From: Propionibacteriales bacterium
Lineage (GTDB): Bacteria; Actinomycetota; Actinomycetes; Propionibacteriales; Propionibacteriaceae
Direction of reading: 5' to 3'
Assembly: GCA_017882655.1 (NCBI GenBank)
Contig: JADGPB010000206.1
Coordinates: 1 to 5,312 of the forward strand
Length of the DNA: 5,312 bases
Below are positions 1-5,308 of this stretch, piece by piece. How positions within the stretch are numbered: position 1 is the stretch's first letter; each line of letters starts with the position of its first letter. A program made the translations under genes and the position numbers. The notes under the pieces are model-generated. The model worked only from the letters and a program-made list of their open reading frames with translations, had not been told where the DNA came from and ran no database searches.

Positions 1-363
1 GGCCGGATGGCCGATCTCGTCTCGCTGCCGGGGGTGGGACGCAAGACGGCCAATGTGGTCCTGGGAGACGCGTTCGGGGTGCCGGGGATCACGACGGACA
101 CGCACGTGCTGCGACTCAGTCGGCGCTTCGGGTGGACCGAGTCCGAGGATCCCGTGGTGGTCGAGTCGGACGTCGCGTCGCTGTTCGAGCCCGCGTCGTG
201 GACCGTTCTGTCCCACCGGGTGATCTGGCACGGGCGGCGGTGCTGCCACGCGCGGAACCCTGCCTGCGGCGCCTGTCCTGTCGCCGGGCTCTGTCCGTCG
301 TTCGGGGTCGGTGAGACGTCGCCGGTGAAGGCGGCCACCTTGTTGCGGGAGCCGCGCTCATGA
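1..363 (+). CDS. nth: Endonuclease III, C-terminal part (5' end outside window)
   Basis: DNA glycosylase/AP lyase of base-excision repair, which removes oxidised pyrimidines and nicks the abasic site; it acts in the cytoplasm on the chromosome. About 120 C-terminal codons are present and the reading frame is open to base 1, so the N-terminal half is missing. Numbering from base 1, the helix-hairpin-helix LPGVGRKTA (residues 9-17) carries the catalytic lysine K15. Aspartate D33 in the TDTH motif lies 18 residues later, the same spacing as K120/D138 of E. coli Nth. The [4Fe-4S] ligand pattern C-x6-C-x2-C-x5-C is complete near the C-terminus (CHARNPACGACPVAGLC), so the enzyme looks functional. 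The internal ATG at base 7 is not the start, because the HhH domain would lack its partner helices. The stop overlaps the next start as ATGA (360-363), implying translational coupling with the TlpA-like gene. Confidence 0.96.
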   Translation, partial: GRMADLVSLPGVGRKTANVVLGDAFGVPGITTDTHVLRLSRRFGWTESEDPVVVESDVASLFEPASWTVLSHRVIWHGRRCCHARNPACGACPVAGLCPSFGVGETSPVKAATLLREPRS

Positions 364-989
364 GGCGCGTCCTCGTGGTGCTGGTCGTGGTGATGGCTGC
401 GCTGGCTGGCTGTACGCAGACGGGGTCCGATGCGCCCGTGGCGACCGGGCCGCCCGTACTGTCCCAGGCCTCGGCCACTTCGAGCCCGTCTCCCGCCGAT
501 CTCGTCGCCCTGCGGCGTGCGGCAGGCATCCCCGACTGTCCGGCATCCACCTCGTTGCCGGCCGTGCAGGGCGGGCTTCCCGACGTCGAGCTGACCTGTC
601 TCGGCGGCGGTTCGACCATGCGGCTGGGCGGGCTGCGCGGACCGATGATCGTGAACTTCTGGGCGCAGTGGTGCCCCCCGTGCCGGTCGGAAGCGCCGGA
701 CATCCGCGACTTCAACCAGCTGGCCAAGGGCAAGATCACGATGATCGGCATCGACGGCAACGATCCGCGCGAGGACTACGCGATGGAGTTCGCCGCGATC
801 GAGGGCTGGACGTACGTGCAGCTGTACGACCCGGACAAGAAGTCCATGGCGCCTCTCGGGCTCAACTCCTTGCCGCACTCGCTGTTCATCGATGCGAACG
901 GTGTCGTCGCCTACCACTACGTGGGCGCGTTCGGCTCGGTCGACCAGATGCGCCAGCTCACGGCGCAGTACCTCAAGGTGACCGTGTGA
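360..989 (+). CDS. TlpA/ResA-family thioredoxin-fold lipoprotein
   Basis: Predicted membrane-anchored extracytoplasmic thiol-disulfide oxidoreductase of 209 residues. It starts with a lipoprotein signal: MRR, a Val/Leu-rich core, and the lipobox L-A-G-C with the lipidated cysteine at C18. A Ser/Ala/Pro-rich linker follows to about residue 50. The thioredoxin domain spans about 75-205, with NFWAQWCPPC at 99-108 (redox pair C105/C108) and the cis-proline P172 in LPHSLFID. Two further cysteines, C60 and C80, precede the domain and could form a structural or regulatory disulfide. TlpA/ResA proteins reduce or isomerise disulfides in secreted proteins or cytochrome c apoproteins; the partner here is unknown, since no ccd/res genes are visible. 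The gene overlaps nth by four bases (ATGA) and the NUDIX gene by four (GTGA). The nth-TlpA-NUDIX order matches, as I recall it, the mycobacterial Rv3674c-Rv3673c-Rv3672c block. Confidence 0.93.
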   Translation: MRRVLVVLVVVMAALAGCTQTGSDAPVATGPPVLSQASATSSPSPADLVALRRAAGIPDCPASTSLPAVQGGLPDVELTCLGGGSTMRLGGLRGPMIVNFWAQWCPPCRSEAPDIRDFNQLAKGKITMIGIDGNDPREDYAMEFAAIEGWTYVQLYDPDKKSMAPLGLNSLPHSLFIDANGVVAYHYVGAFGSVDQMRQLTAQYLKVTV

Positions 990-1654
990 CGGTCCCCGAG
1001 TCGTTGCGGACGCTTGCGGCAGGGCTCGGCCACGACCTCGTACTGTCCGAGGCGTTCCGTACGCGGCGGTTCGGTCCGGAGGAGATCTCGACGAGTCGTG
1101 AGGCGGCCGTGCTCGTGCTGCTCACCGATGTGGTTGACCCTGAGGTCGTGCTGATCGAGCGGGCCGCTGGGCTGCGCAAGCACGCCGGCCAGATCGCGTT
1201 CCCGGGCGGCGCCGTGGAGGCGGGGGAGTCTGCCGAGGAAGCGGCCCTGCGGGAGGCCTGGGAGGAGATCGGGCTGGAGCCATCGTCCGTGACGGTGCTC
1301 GGGCAGCTTCCGTCCGCTCGGATCCCGGTGTCGAGGTTCCACGTGCATGCGGTGGCTGCGTACTGGTCAGGGGTCGGCGAGCTCCTGCCGCAACCGGGAG
1401 AGGTGGCCCAGGTACTGCGCGTGCCGGTGTCCGCCCTTGTCGCGCCACAGAACCGGAGCTCGTGGCGGCACGCCTCGGGCCGGACAGGGCCCGGCTTCGA
1501 AGTGCTGGACCCCGACGGAGCGACCCTGTACGTGTGGGGCTTCACCGCGTACGTCCTCGACGCTGTCCTCGAAGCCGGCGGCTGGGCCCATCCCTGGAAC
1601 GCCGCACGGTTCGTGAAGATCCCCTCAAGGTTCCTCCCCGACATCAGCCCGTAG
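986..1654 (+). CDS. NUDIX hydrolase, CoA pyrophosphatase-like
   Basis: A 222-residue cytoplasmic hydrolase of nucleoside-diphosphate-linked substrates. The NUDIX box is perfect from G75 to L97: G75, E81, R89, E90, E93, E94, G96 fit G-x5-E-x7-R-E-U-x-E-E-x-G-U, so Mg-binding and catalysis should be intact. Directly before it, LRKHAGQIAFPGG (63-75) matches the LRxHxGQxxFPGG signature of the CoA pyrophosphatase subgroup (NudL/PCD1/NUDT7 type). The likely reaction is CoA to phosphopantetheine plus 3',5'-ADP, although actinobacterial members have not all been tested. WGFTAYVLDAVL near 184-195 is the usual C-terminal helix of the subgroup. The start is GTG at 986 because it forms a GTGA overlap with the TlpA stop and gives the normal family length. 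The frame stays open upstream to 668, but that extension runs through the TlpA gene and is not used. The stop is TAG at 1652-1654, seven bases before the repeat array. Confidence 0.94.
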   Translation: MTVPESLRTLAAGLGHDLVLSEAFRTRRFGPEEISTSREAAVLVLLTDVVDPEVVLIERAAGLRKHAGQIAFPGGAVEAGESAEEAALREAWEEIGLEPSSVTVLGQLPSARIPVSRFHVHAVAAYWSGVGELLPQPGEVAQVLRVPVSALVAPQNRSSWRHASGRTGPGFEVLDPDGATLYVWGFTAYVLDAVLEAGGWAHPWNAARFVKIPSRFLPDISP

Positions 1655-1660
1655 TCCGTC

Positions 1661-1842
1661 GGCGAGAGCACCTGTACTGCTGGGCGAGAGCACCTGTACT
1701 GCTCGGCGAGAGCACCTGTACTGCTTGGCGAGAGAACCTATGCCGCGCGCCAGTACAAGGTCTCTCGCGGAGGTGTACAAGGTCTCTCGCGGAGGTGTAC
1801 AAGTCCTCTCGCCGAGGAAACAGACCGTCGCCGAAATGTACA
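1661..1842. repeat. 22-bp tandem repeats arranged as a large imperfect palindrome
   Basis: Left arm: three near-identical 22-bp units start at 1661, 1683 and 1705, each beginning GGCGAGAGCAC and continuing CTGTACTGCT plus one variable base. A decayed fourth unit starts at 1727 (GGCGAGAGAACCTATGCC). Right arm: the same unit in reverse complement, with GTAC cores at 1753, 1775 and 1797 followed by AAGGTCTCTCGC or AAGTCCTCTCGCC. It ends in a shortened 19-base copy at 1819-1837 and a last TGTACA at 1837-1842. The six good GTAC cores are exactly symmetrical about position 1737, and 51 of 70 positions between 1661-1730 and 1744-1813 are Watson-Crick complementary. Twenty-two bases is about two helical turns and not a multiple of three, so the array is neither spacer-bearing CRISPR nor coding. 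It could be a multi-site operator, a structured transcript end for the NUDIX operon, or a dispersed intergenic repeat; the sequence alone does not decide. Confidence 0.93.
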
Positions 1843-1852
1843 GAAACGTTGC
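1843..1852. promoter_or_regulatory. LacI-type operator-like half palindrome
   Basis: GAAACGTTGC centres on CG with four of five symmetric pairs matching, resembling the AACGTT-cored operators bound by LacI/GalR-family sugar repressors. It lies 31 bases before the glucosidase GTG start and overlaps the candidate -35 box, which is where a repressor of a sugar-catabolic gene would be expected. No regulator gene is in the window, so the assignment rests on motif and position only. Confidence 0.38.
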
Positions 1853-1877
1853 GACCCGTCTCCGGGAACGAAAGAAT
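1849..1877 (+). promoter_or_regulatory. Candidate promoter of the alpha-glucosidase gene, possibly giving a leaderless mRNA
   Basis: TTGCGA (1849-1854) resembles a -35 box. After a 17-base spacer, AAGAAT (1872-1877) matches four of six positions of TATAAT. Transcription starting about seven bases further on would begin at or near the GTG at 1884. That would account for the lack of a convincing Shine-Dalgarno there. The boxes are only moderate matches and other placements are possible. Confidence 0.33.
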
Positions 1878-1883
1878 TCCCCC

Positions 1884-3593
1884 GTGACATCGATCGTTCA
1901 AAGTGCCCGTGACGCCCGCCCCGACGAGTGGTGGCGCAGCGCCGTCGTCTACCAGATCTATCCCCGCTCTTTCGCTGACGCGAACGGCGACGGGATCGGC
2001 GACATCAAGGGGATCCTCGGCCATCTCGACTATCTGTCGATGCTCGGGGTCGACGTGGTCTGGCTGTCCCCGGTGTACGCCTCGCCGCAGGACGACAACG
2101 GGTACGACATCTCGGACTACCAGGACGTCGACCCGCTGTTCGGCACGCTCGACGACATCGACAAGCTCATCGAGGAGCTCCACGACCGCGGCATCAAGCT
2201 GGTCATGGACCTCGTCGTCAACCACACCTCGGACGAGCACGCCTGGTTCGAGAGCTCGCGCGATCCGGAGAGCCCGAAGCGCGACTGGTACTGGTGGCGG
2301 CCGGCCCGCGAGGGCCACGAGCCCGGCACGCCCGGGGCCGAGCCGACGAACTGGGGATCGGCCTTCGCCGGACCTGCCTGGCAGTACGACGCGGCCAGGC
2401 GGGAGTACTTCCTCCACATCTTCAGCCGCAAGCAGCCCGACCTCAACTGGGAGAACCCGGAAGTCCGTACGGCCGTCTTCGACATGATGAACTGGTGGCT
2501 CGAGCGGGGCGTCGACGGGTTCCGCATGGACGTCATCAACCTCATCTCCAAGCCCGAGGTCGCGGACGGGCCGGAGACGCCCGGCACCGGTCTTTGCTAC
2601 GACCTGAGCCTCCTCGCCGACGGGCCTCGGATGCACGACTTCCTTGGCGAGATGTACGCACAGGTGCTCCAAGGCAAGAACCTCATCTCCGTCGGCGAGA
2701 TGCCGGGCACGACGCTGGAGAAGGCCGCCTCGTACACGGACCCGACCACCGGTGAGCTCTCCATGGTGTTCCAGTTCGAGCACGTCGACCTCGACCACGG
2801 GCCGAACGGCCGCTTCGACGTGCTCGACTGGCCGTGGGTCGAGTACAAGAAGAACACGGTCCGCTGGCAGGACGGGATCGGCAAGGGCTGGAACTCGCTG
2901 TACTTCGAGAACCACGACCAGCCGCGCAGCGTGTCCCGCATGGGCGACGACTCGCCGCAGTTCCGCGAGGCGTCCGCGAAGACGCTGGGCACGATCCTGC
3001 ACATGCAGCGCGGGACGCCGTACGTCTACCAGGGCGAAGAGCTCGGCATGACGAACTACCCGTTCGAGGCCGAGGGCGACTTCCGCGACATCGAGACGCT
3101 GAACTATCTCCACGAGGCGATGCAGCTGGGGGCGCCGGCCGAGGCCGTACTGCCAGGGCTTGCCAGGGGGTCACGCGACAACGGCCGTACGCCTATGCAG
3201 TGGGACGGCGGCGTCAACGCAGGCTTCTCGGAGACCGGCCCGTGGCTCGCGGTGAACCCGAACGCGACCGAGATCAACGCGGTCGACCAGATCAAGGATC
3301 CGGACTCGGTCTTCCACCACTACCGGCGGCTGATCCAGCTGCGCCACGACGAACCGGTCGTTCGTCTCGGCGACTTCGACATGCTGCTGCCCGACGACGA
3401 GCGGGTGGTCGTGTACACGCGGACGCTCGGCGACGAGCAGCTGCTGGTGCTGGCGAACGTGTCGAGCGAGCCGGTACGGCTGCCGCTGGGTCTTCCCGAC
3501 CACGGCGCGTGCGAGGTGCTGCTCGCGACGCATCAGATCGACGATGCCGACGTACTCGCGCCGTGGGAGTCACGCGTGGTGCGACTGTCCTGA
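1884..3593 (+). CDS. Alpha-glucosidase, oligo-1,6-glucosidase type (GH13)
   Basis: Cytoplasmic glycoside hydrolase of 569 residues with no signal peptide. It releases glucose from the non-reducing ends of short alpha-glucosides such as isomaltose and isomalto-oligosaccharides. The (beta/alpha)8 domain shows the Ca-loop DANGDGIGD (32-40), region I DLVVNH (109-114) and region II GFRMDVIN with nucleophile D216. Region III is VGEMPG with acid/base E272, and region IV is FENHDQPR with D345. The nucleophile to acid/base spacing (56) equals that of Bacillus cereus oligo-1,6-glucosidase (D199/E255), and colinearity continues through RDIETLNYL, TPMQWD and the C-terminal beta domain. V217 after the nucleophile is the residue linked to alpha-1,6 preference. 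Trehalose-6-phosphate hydrolase or general alpha-glucosidase activity remains possible. The isomaltulose-synthase RLDRD motif is absent. GTG 1884 is chosen because homology begins at DEWWRSAVVYQIYPRSF (14-30); an in-frame ATG at 1836 would lie inside the repeat/operator region. Confidence 0.93.
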   Translation: MTSIVQSARDARPDEWWRSAVVYQIYPRSFADANGDGIGDIKGILGHLDYLSMLGVDVVWLSPVYASPQDDNGYDISDYQDVDPLFGTLDDIDKLIEELHDRGIKLVMDLVVNHTSDEHAWFESSRDPESPKRDWYWWRPAREGHEPGTPGAEPTNWGSAFAGPAWQYDAARREYFLHIFSRKQPDLNWENPEVRTAVFDMMNWWLERGVDGFRMDVINLISKPEVADGPETPGTGLCYDLSLLADGPRMHDFLGEMYAQVLQGKNLISVGEMPGTTLEKAASYTDPTTGELSMVFQFEHVDLDHGPNGRFDVLDWPWVEYKKNTVRWQDGIGKGWNSLYFENHDQPRSVSRMGDDSPQFREASAKTLGTILHMQRGTPYVYQGEELGMTNYPFEAEGDFRDIETLNYLHEAMQLGAPAEAVLPGLARGSRDNGRTPMQWDGGVNAGFSETGPWLAVNPNATEINAVDQIKDPDSVFHHYRRLIQLRHDEPVVRLGDFDMLLPDDERVVVYTRTLGDEQLLVLANVSSEPVRLPLGLPDHGACEVLLATHQIDDADVLAPWESRVVRLS

Positions 3594-3667
3594 CGCGATT
3601 TGCCCGCTCGACGCTTCGAAAGCCAGCAATCAGGGGCAAGAACGCCGTCGACAGGGCAAATCGCGTC
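3592..3667. terminator. Perfect 14-bp inverted repeat between convergent genes, likely bidirectional terminator
   Basis: GACGCGATTTGCCC (3592-3605) is exactly complementary to GGGCAAATCGCGTC (3654-3667). In the same register TCGACG (3608-3613) pairs with CGTCGA (3646-3651), extending the stem past a 2-base mismatch. The apex contains a small GCTT-cga-AAGC hairpin (3613-3623). The left arm starts inside the glucosidase stop codon, and the right arm ends nine bases before the stop of the convergent holin-like gene, so it can serve both transcripts. There is no U-tract, as is common in actinobacteria. A second GGGCAA at 3634-3639 can compete for TTGCCC at 3600-3605. A dispersed palindromic repeat is an alternative reading. 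Confidence 0.72.
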
Positions 3668-3676
3668 GGGCGATGC

Positions 3677-4144
3677 TCAGCGCAGGTCGAGCTCGGGGGT
3701 GTGGACGCCGTCCAGCTCGGCCTCCACTTCGGCCTTGCCCTTCTCGATTCCTGACTTGACGGTCTCGGCGCCGATCTTCACGTCTTCGCTGATGTCGACC
3801 TTCTTCTTGAGCTCGGCGATCTGCGACCGGCCCACGAGGGCGAGGATCGCGGCGAGGACCAAGAGGATCACGGCCACGGTGACAAGGCCCAACGCGGTCG
3901 CGGCCCAGGGGTTCATGACGCTCGAGTACAGGGCGCCGAACGCAGCCGCCGCAGCGAGGACGAGCAGCGAGATCGCCTTGATCGCGAAGAGCCCAGCCGC
4001 GCTGAGGGCCCCGCCCAGGATCCCGGCACTCTTCGCCTTGGGCTTGGCCTGGGCGATGGCTTTGTCCTTCCAGCCCATGGCGAGCGCCTTCACGGCGTCC
4101 ACGAGGGTCGAGACTTGGCTCTTCAGATCCTGCGTCTGGCTCAC
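3677..4144 (-). CDS. Phage_holin_3_6-like (actinobacterial holin-fold) membrane protein
   Basis: A 155-residue protein with a short amphipathic, Lys-rich N-terminal region (1-38). Two hydrophobic segments follow at about 51-76 and 80-104, split by the tight turn MNPW. The cytoplasmic C-terminal tail is charged and helical (107-155). This layout, with LVG-R directly after the second helix and a later DV-containing tail, resembles the actinobacterial Phage_holin_3_6 proteins. Those are chromosomal membrane proteins of unknown role, not lysis genes; no endolysin or other phage gene is nearby. The start is GTG at 4142-4144, preceded by AAGGAG five bases away. A protein of this class lies oppositely oriented to the nth operon in mycobacteria, as I recall, so its position fits conserved neighbourhood. 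No function beyond a membrane/envelope role can be inferred. Confidence 0.8.
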   Translation of the reverse strand: MSQTQDLKSQVSTLVDAVKALAMGWKDKAIAQAKPKAKSAGILGGALSAAGLFAIKAISLLVLAAAAAFGALYSSVMNPWAATALGLVTVAVILLVLAAILALVGRSQIAELKKKVDISEDVKIGAETVKSGIEKGKAEVEAELDGVHTPELDLR

Positions 4145-4149
4145 GTCGG

Positions 4150-4155
4150 CTCCTT
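4150..4155 (-). promoter_or_regulatory. Ribosome binding site of the holin-like gene
   Basis: Read on the minus strand, AAGGAG stands five bases before the GTG at 4144. It is the best Shine-Dalgarno in the window and fixes that non-ATG start. The remaining divergent intergenic stretch up to 4294 is GC-rich, and I see no convincing promoter boxes in it. Confidence 0.75.
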
Positions 4156-4294
4156 ACGGTCTGCTCGGTACGAGACTAGTCGGCGGTACGGGGCCGCGGG
4201 GGGAGCCTGGCGATGACCTACCCTGAGGCGACGTCCGCGGCGGATGCAGGTTGGTCCGGATCGCGGGCCGTGGGCGCGATCGAAAGAAGAGGGC

Positions 4295-4519
4295 ATGGCT
4301 TCGAACTGGCAGCAGGAGTACGCGGATGCTCTCGACGAGGTCGAGCGGAGACGGAAGTCCGGTCAGCTCACCGAGGGCGCGGCGCTCGCCTGGAAGCAGC
4401 GGCTCATCACCGAGATGGACTCGCAGTTTCGGCCCACGTTCGCGCGCATCGGCAACCGGCTGATGATGGCCTTGATCGTCCTCATCGCAGTGATCGCGGT
4501 GCTGGCGTTCATCTTCTGA
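4295..4519 (+). CDS. Small C-terminally anchored membrane protein, SHOCT-like N-terminal part
   Basis: A 74-residue protein I do not recognise with certainty. Residues 5-42 form a charged, probably helical region (WQQEYADALDEVERRR, then KSGQLTEGAALAWKQRLITE). Its G-x-L-T-E-x-x-x-x-x-K pattern is reminiscent of SHOCT short C-terminal-type domains. Residues 56-74 form a single hydrophobic helix that runs to the very end, so the protein should be tail-anchored with its charged part in the cytoplasm. The ATG at 4295 is preferred over the in-frame ATG at 4244, because it follows the purine-rich GAAGAGG closely and the upstream extension is Arg/Gly-rich filler. It is transcribed divergently from the holin-like gene, with about 150 bases between them, and converges on the methyltransferase gene. 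Real coding is supported by the coherent amphipathic/TM layout; function is unknown. Confidence 0.72.
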   Translation: MASNWQQEYADALDEVERRRKSGQLTEGAALAWKQRLITEMDSQFRPTFARIGNRLMMALIVLIAVIAVLAFIF

Positions 4520-4524
4520 GATCT

Positions 4525-4539
4525 CCCGCGTGACGCGGG
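4525..4539. terminator. Short GC hairpin between convergent genes
   Basis: CCCGCG (4525-4530) pairs perfectly with CGCGGG (4534-4539) around a TGA loop. It sits in the 27-base gap between the stop of the small membrane protein (4519) and the stop of the convergent methyltransferase (4547). A U-tract is lacking on both sides, so termination is inferred from stem strength and position. Confidence 0.55.
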
Positions 4540-4546
4540 CCGCGGC

Positions 4547-5308
4547 TCAGTTCGTGGGCGCGCTGAGCGAGATGTGGAGGGCGTCGTCGGTCTCCGGCAG
4601 AGGCTTCGACAGCTCGGAATGGTCGACGGTAGCGCGCCAGCAGACGAGGCGGTACGGGAGTTGGAGCGGTTCAGGCGGCCGCGCAGACGCGTCGTACACC
4701 GCTCCCACTGCCGCCGCCAGATCCCTTCGTGCCGAGTCGTCGAGGGCGTCGGCCCCGGTCGCGCCCCGCGCCATCTCGAGCAGGTTGCCGCGTGAGCAGG
4801 GGATCCAGACCCGGTTGGTGTGCGTTTCCACCGCTGGGAAGTAGTCGGACTGCTCGACGGTGGTGACCGACTCCTCGCCGTACGCGCCGGTCATGGCCTG
4901 CGGAAGGCACGTGTGTACGGCTGCGACAAGGCGTTTTACCCACGGTACGGAGTCGTCGCGGGTCAGGTAGGTGATGCACAGTCGCCCTCCGGGCACGAGC
5001 ACGCGTGCGATCTCCGCGAGGACGAGGCCCGGGGCGAACGTGTGGAGGTTCTGCGGACAGACCACTCGGTCGAACTGCTGCGAGTCGAACGGCATCGACT
5101 CGGCCCGCGCGACGACGCCGCCGAGGTCGGGGCGGTGGTCGATGAGTCGCCCGATCGTCGCGGGTTCACGGTCAAGGACGAGCACGGCGTGGCCCTGCTC
5201 GCGGATGGCCGTCGCGTACGGCCCGGCTGCGCCCAGCACCAGCACGCGCTTGGGCTCCGAGCCCACGAGCCACGTCACCGCGGACTCAGGAAGGAACGGT
5301 CGGGCCAT
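4547..5308 (-). CDS. Class I SAM-dependent methyltransferase (Methyltransf_11-like)
   Basis: A 253-residue cytoplasmic Rossmann-fold methyltransferase of unknown substrate. Strand 1 with the SAM loop is RVLVLGAAGPYA (21-32). The acidic end of strand 2 is D46 in VLVLDREP, AESMPFDSQQFDRVV (69-83) covers strands 3-4, and EIARVLVPGGRL (99-110) is the typical helix/strand 5 element. The C-terminal part (about 170-228) ends in LPYRLVCWRAT, an ending I associate with an actinobacterial methyltransferase group of undetermined role. The SAM loop departs from the usual D/E-x-G-x-G (LGAAGPY instead of LGAGTG), so binding could be altered. The start is taken as ATG at 5308, four bases from the window edge. 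The frame is still open to the edge and the ribosome site lies outside, so a longer N-terminus cannot be excluded. It converges on the small membrane protein gene across a hairpin. Confidence 0.85.
   Translation of the reverse strand: MARPFLPESAVTWLVGSEPKRVLVLGAAGPYATAIREQGHAVLVLDREPATIGRLIDHRPDLGGVVARAESMPFDSQQFDRVVCPQNLHTFAPGLVLAEIARVLVPGGRLCITYLTRDDSVPWVKRLVAAVHTCLPQAMTGAYGEESVTTVEQSDYFPAVETHTNRVWIPCSRGNLLEMARGATGADALDDSARRDLAAAVGAVYDASARPPEPLQLPYRLVCWRATVDHSELSKPLPETDDALHISLSAPTN

Noticed and set aside
668..985. Upstream extension of the NUDIX frame
   Set aside because: It runs out of frame through the TlpA-like gene and gives Arg-rich, domain-free sequence; the GTG at 986 with a GTGA overlap gives the normal family length.
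1661..1842. CRISPR array
   Set aside because: The 22-bp units abut directly with only one variable base between them, reverse orientation halfway, and have no unique spacers or cas genes nearby.
1725..1883. N-terminal extension of the glucosidase through the repeats
   Set aside because: The extension encodes translated repeats of a 22-bp unit that shifts frame at each copy, lacks a ribosome site at its ATGs, and has no counterpart in the enzyme family.
1644..3113. Long minus-strand open frame (489 codons) opposite the glucosidase gene
   Set aside because: Its product is Val/Arg/Asp-rich without domain logic and mirrors the GH13 codons; GC-rich third positions commonly open such antisense frames. 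The plus-strand gene has every catalytic motif.
4163..4173. CTCGGTACGAG mini-palindrome in the divergent intergenic region
   Set aside because: A 4-bp stem with a 3-base loop is expected by chance in GC-rich DNA, and it is not placed relative to recognisable promoter boxes.
3600..4226. Plus-strand frame opposite the holin-like gene
   Set aside because: It is the mirror of a minus-strand gene with a good Shine-Dalgarno and clear transmembrane helices. The plus-strand product is Ala/Thr/Arg-rich filler and spans the terminator.
4213..4533. Overlapping frame starting ATGACC before the small membrane protein
   Set aside because: Its product is Arg/Gly/Ala-rich with no segment pattern, and it conflicts with the better-supported 74-residue tail-anchored protein.
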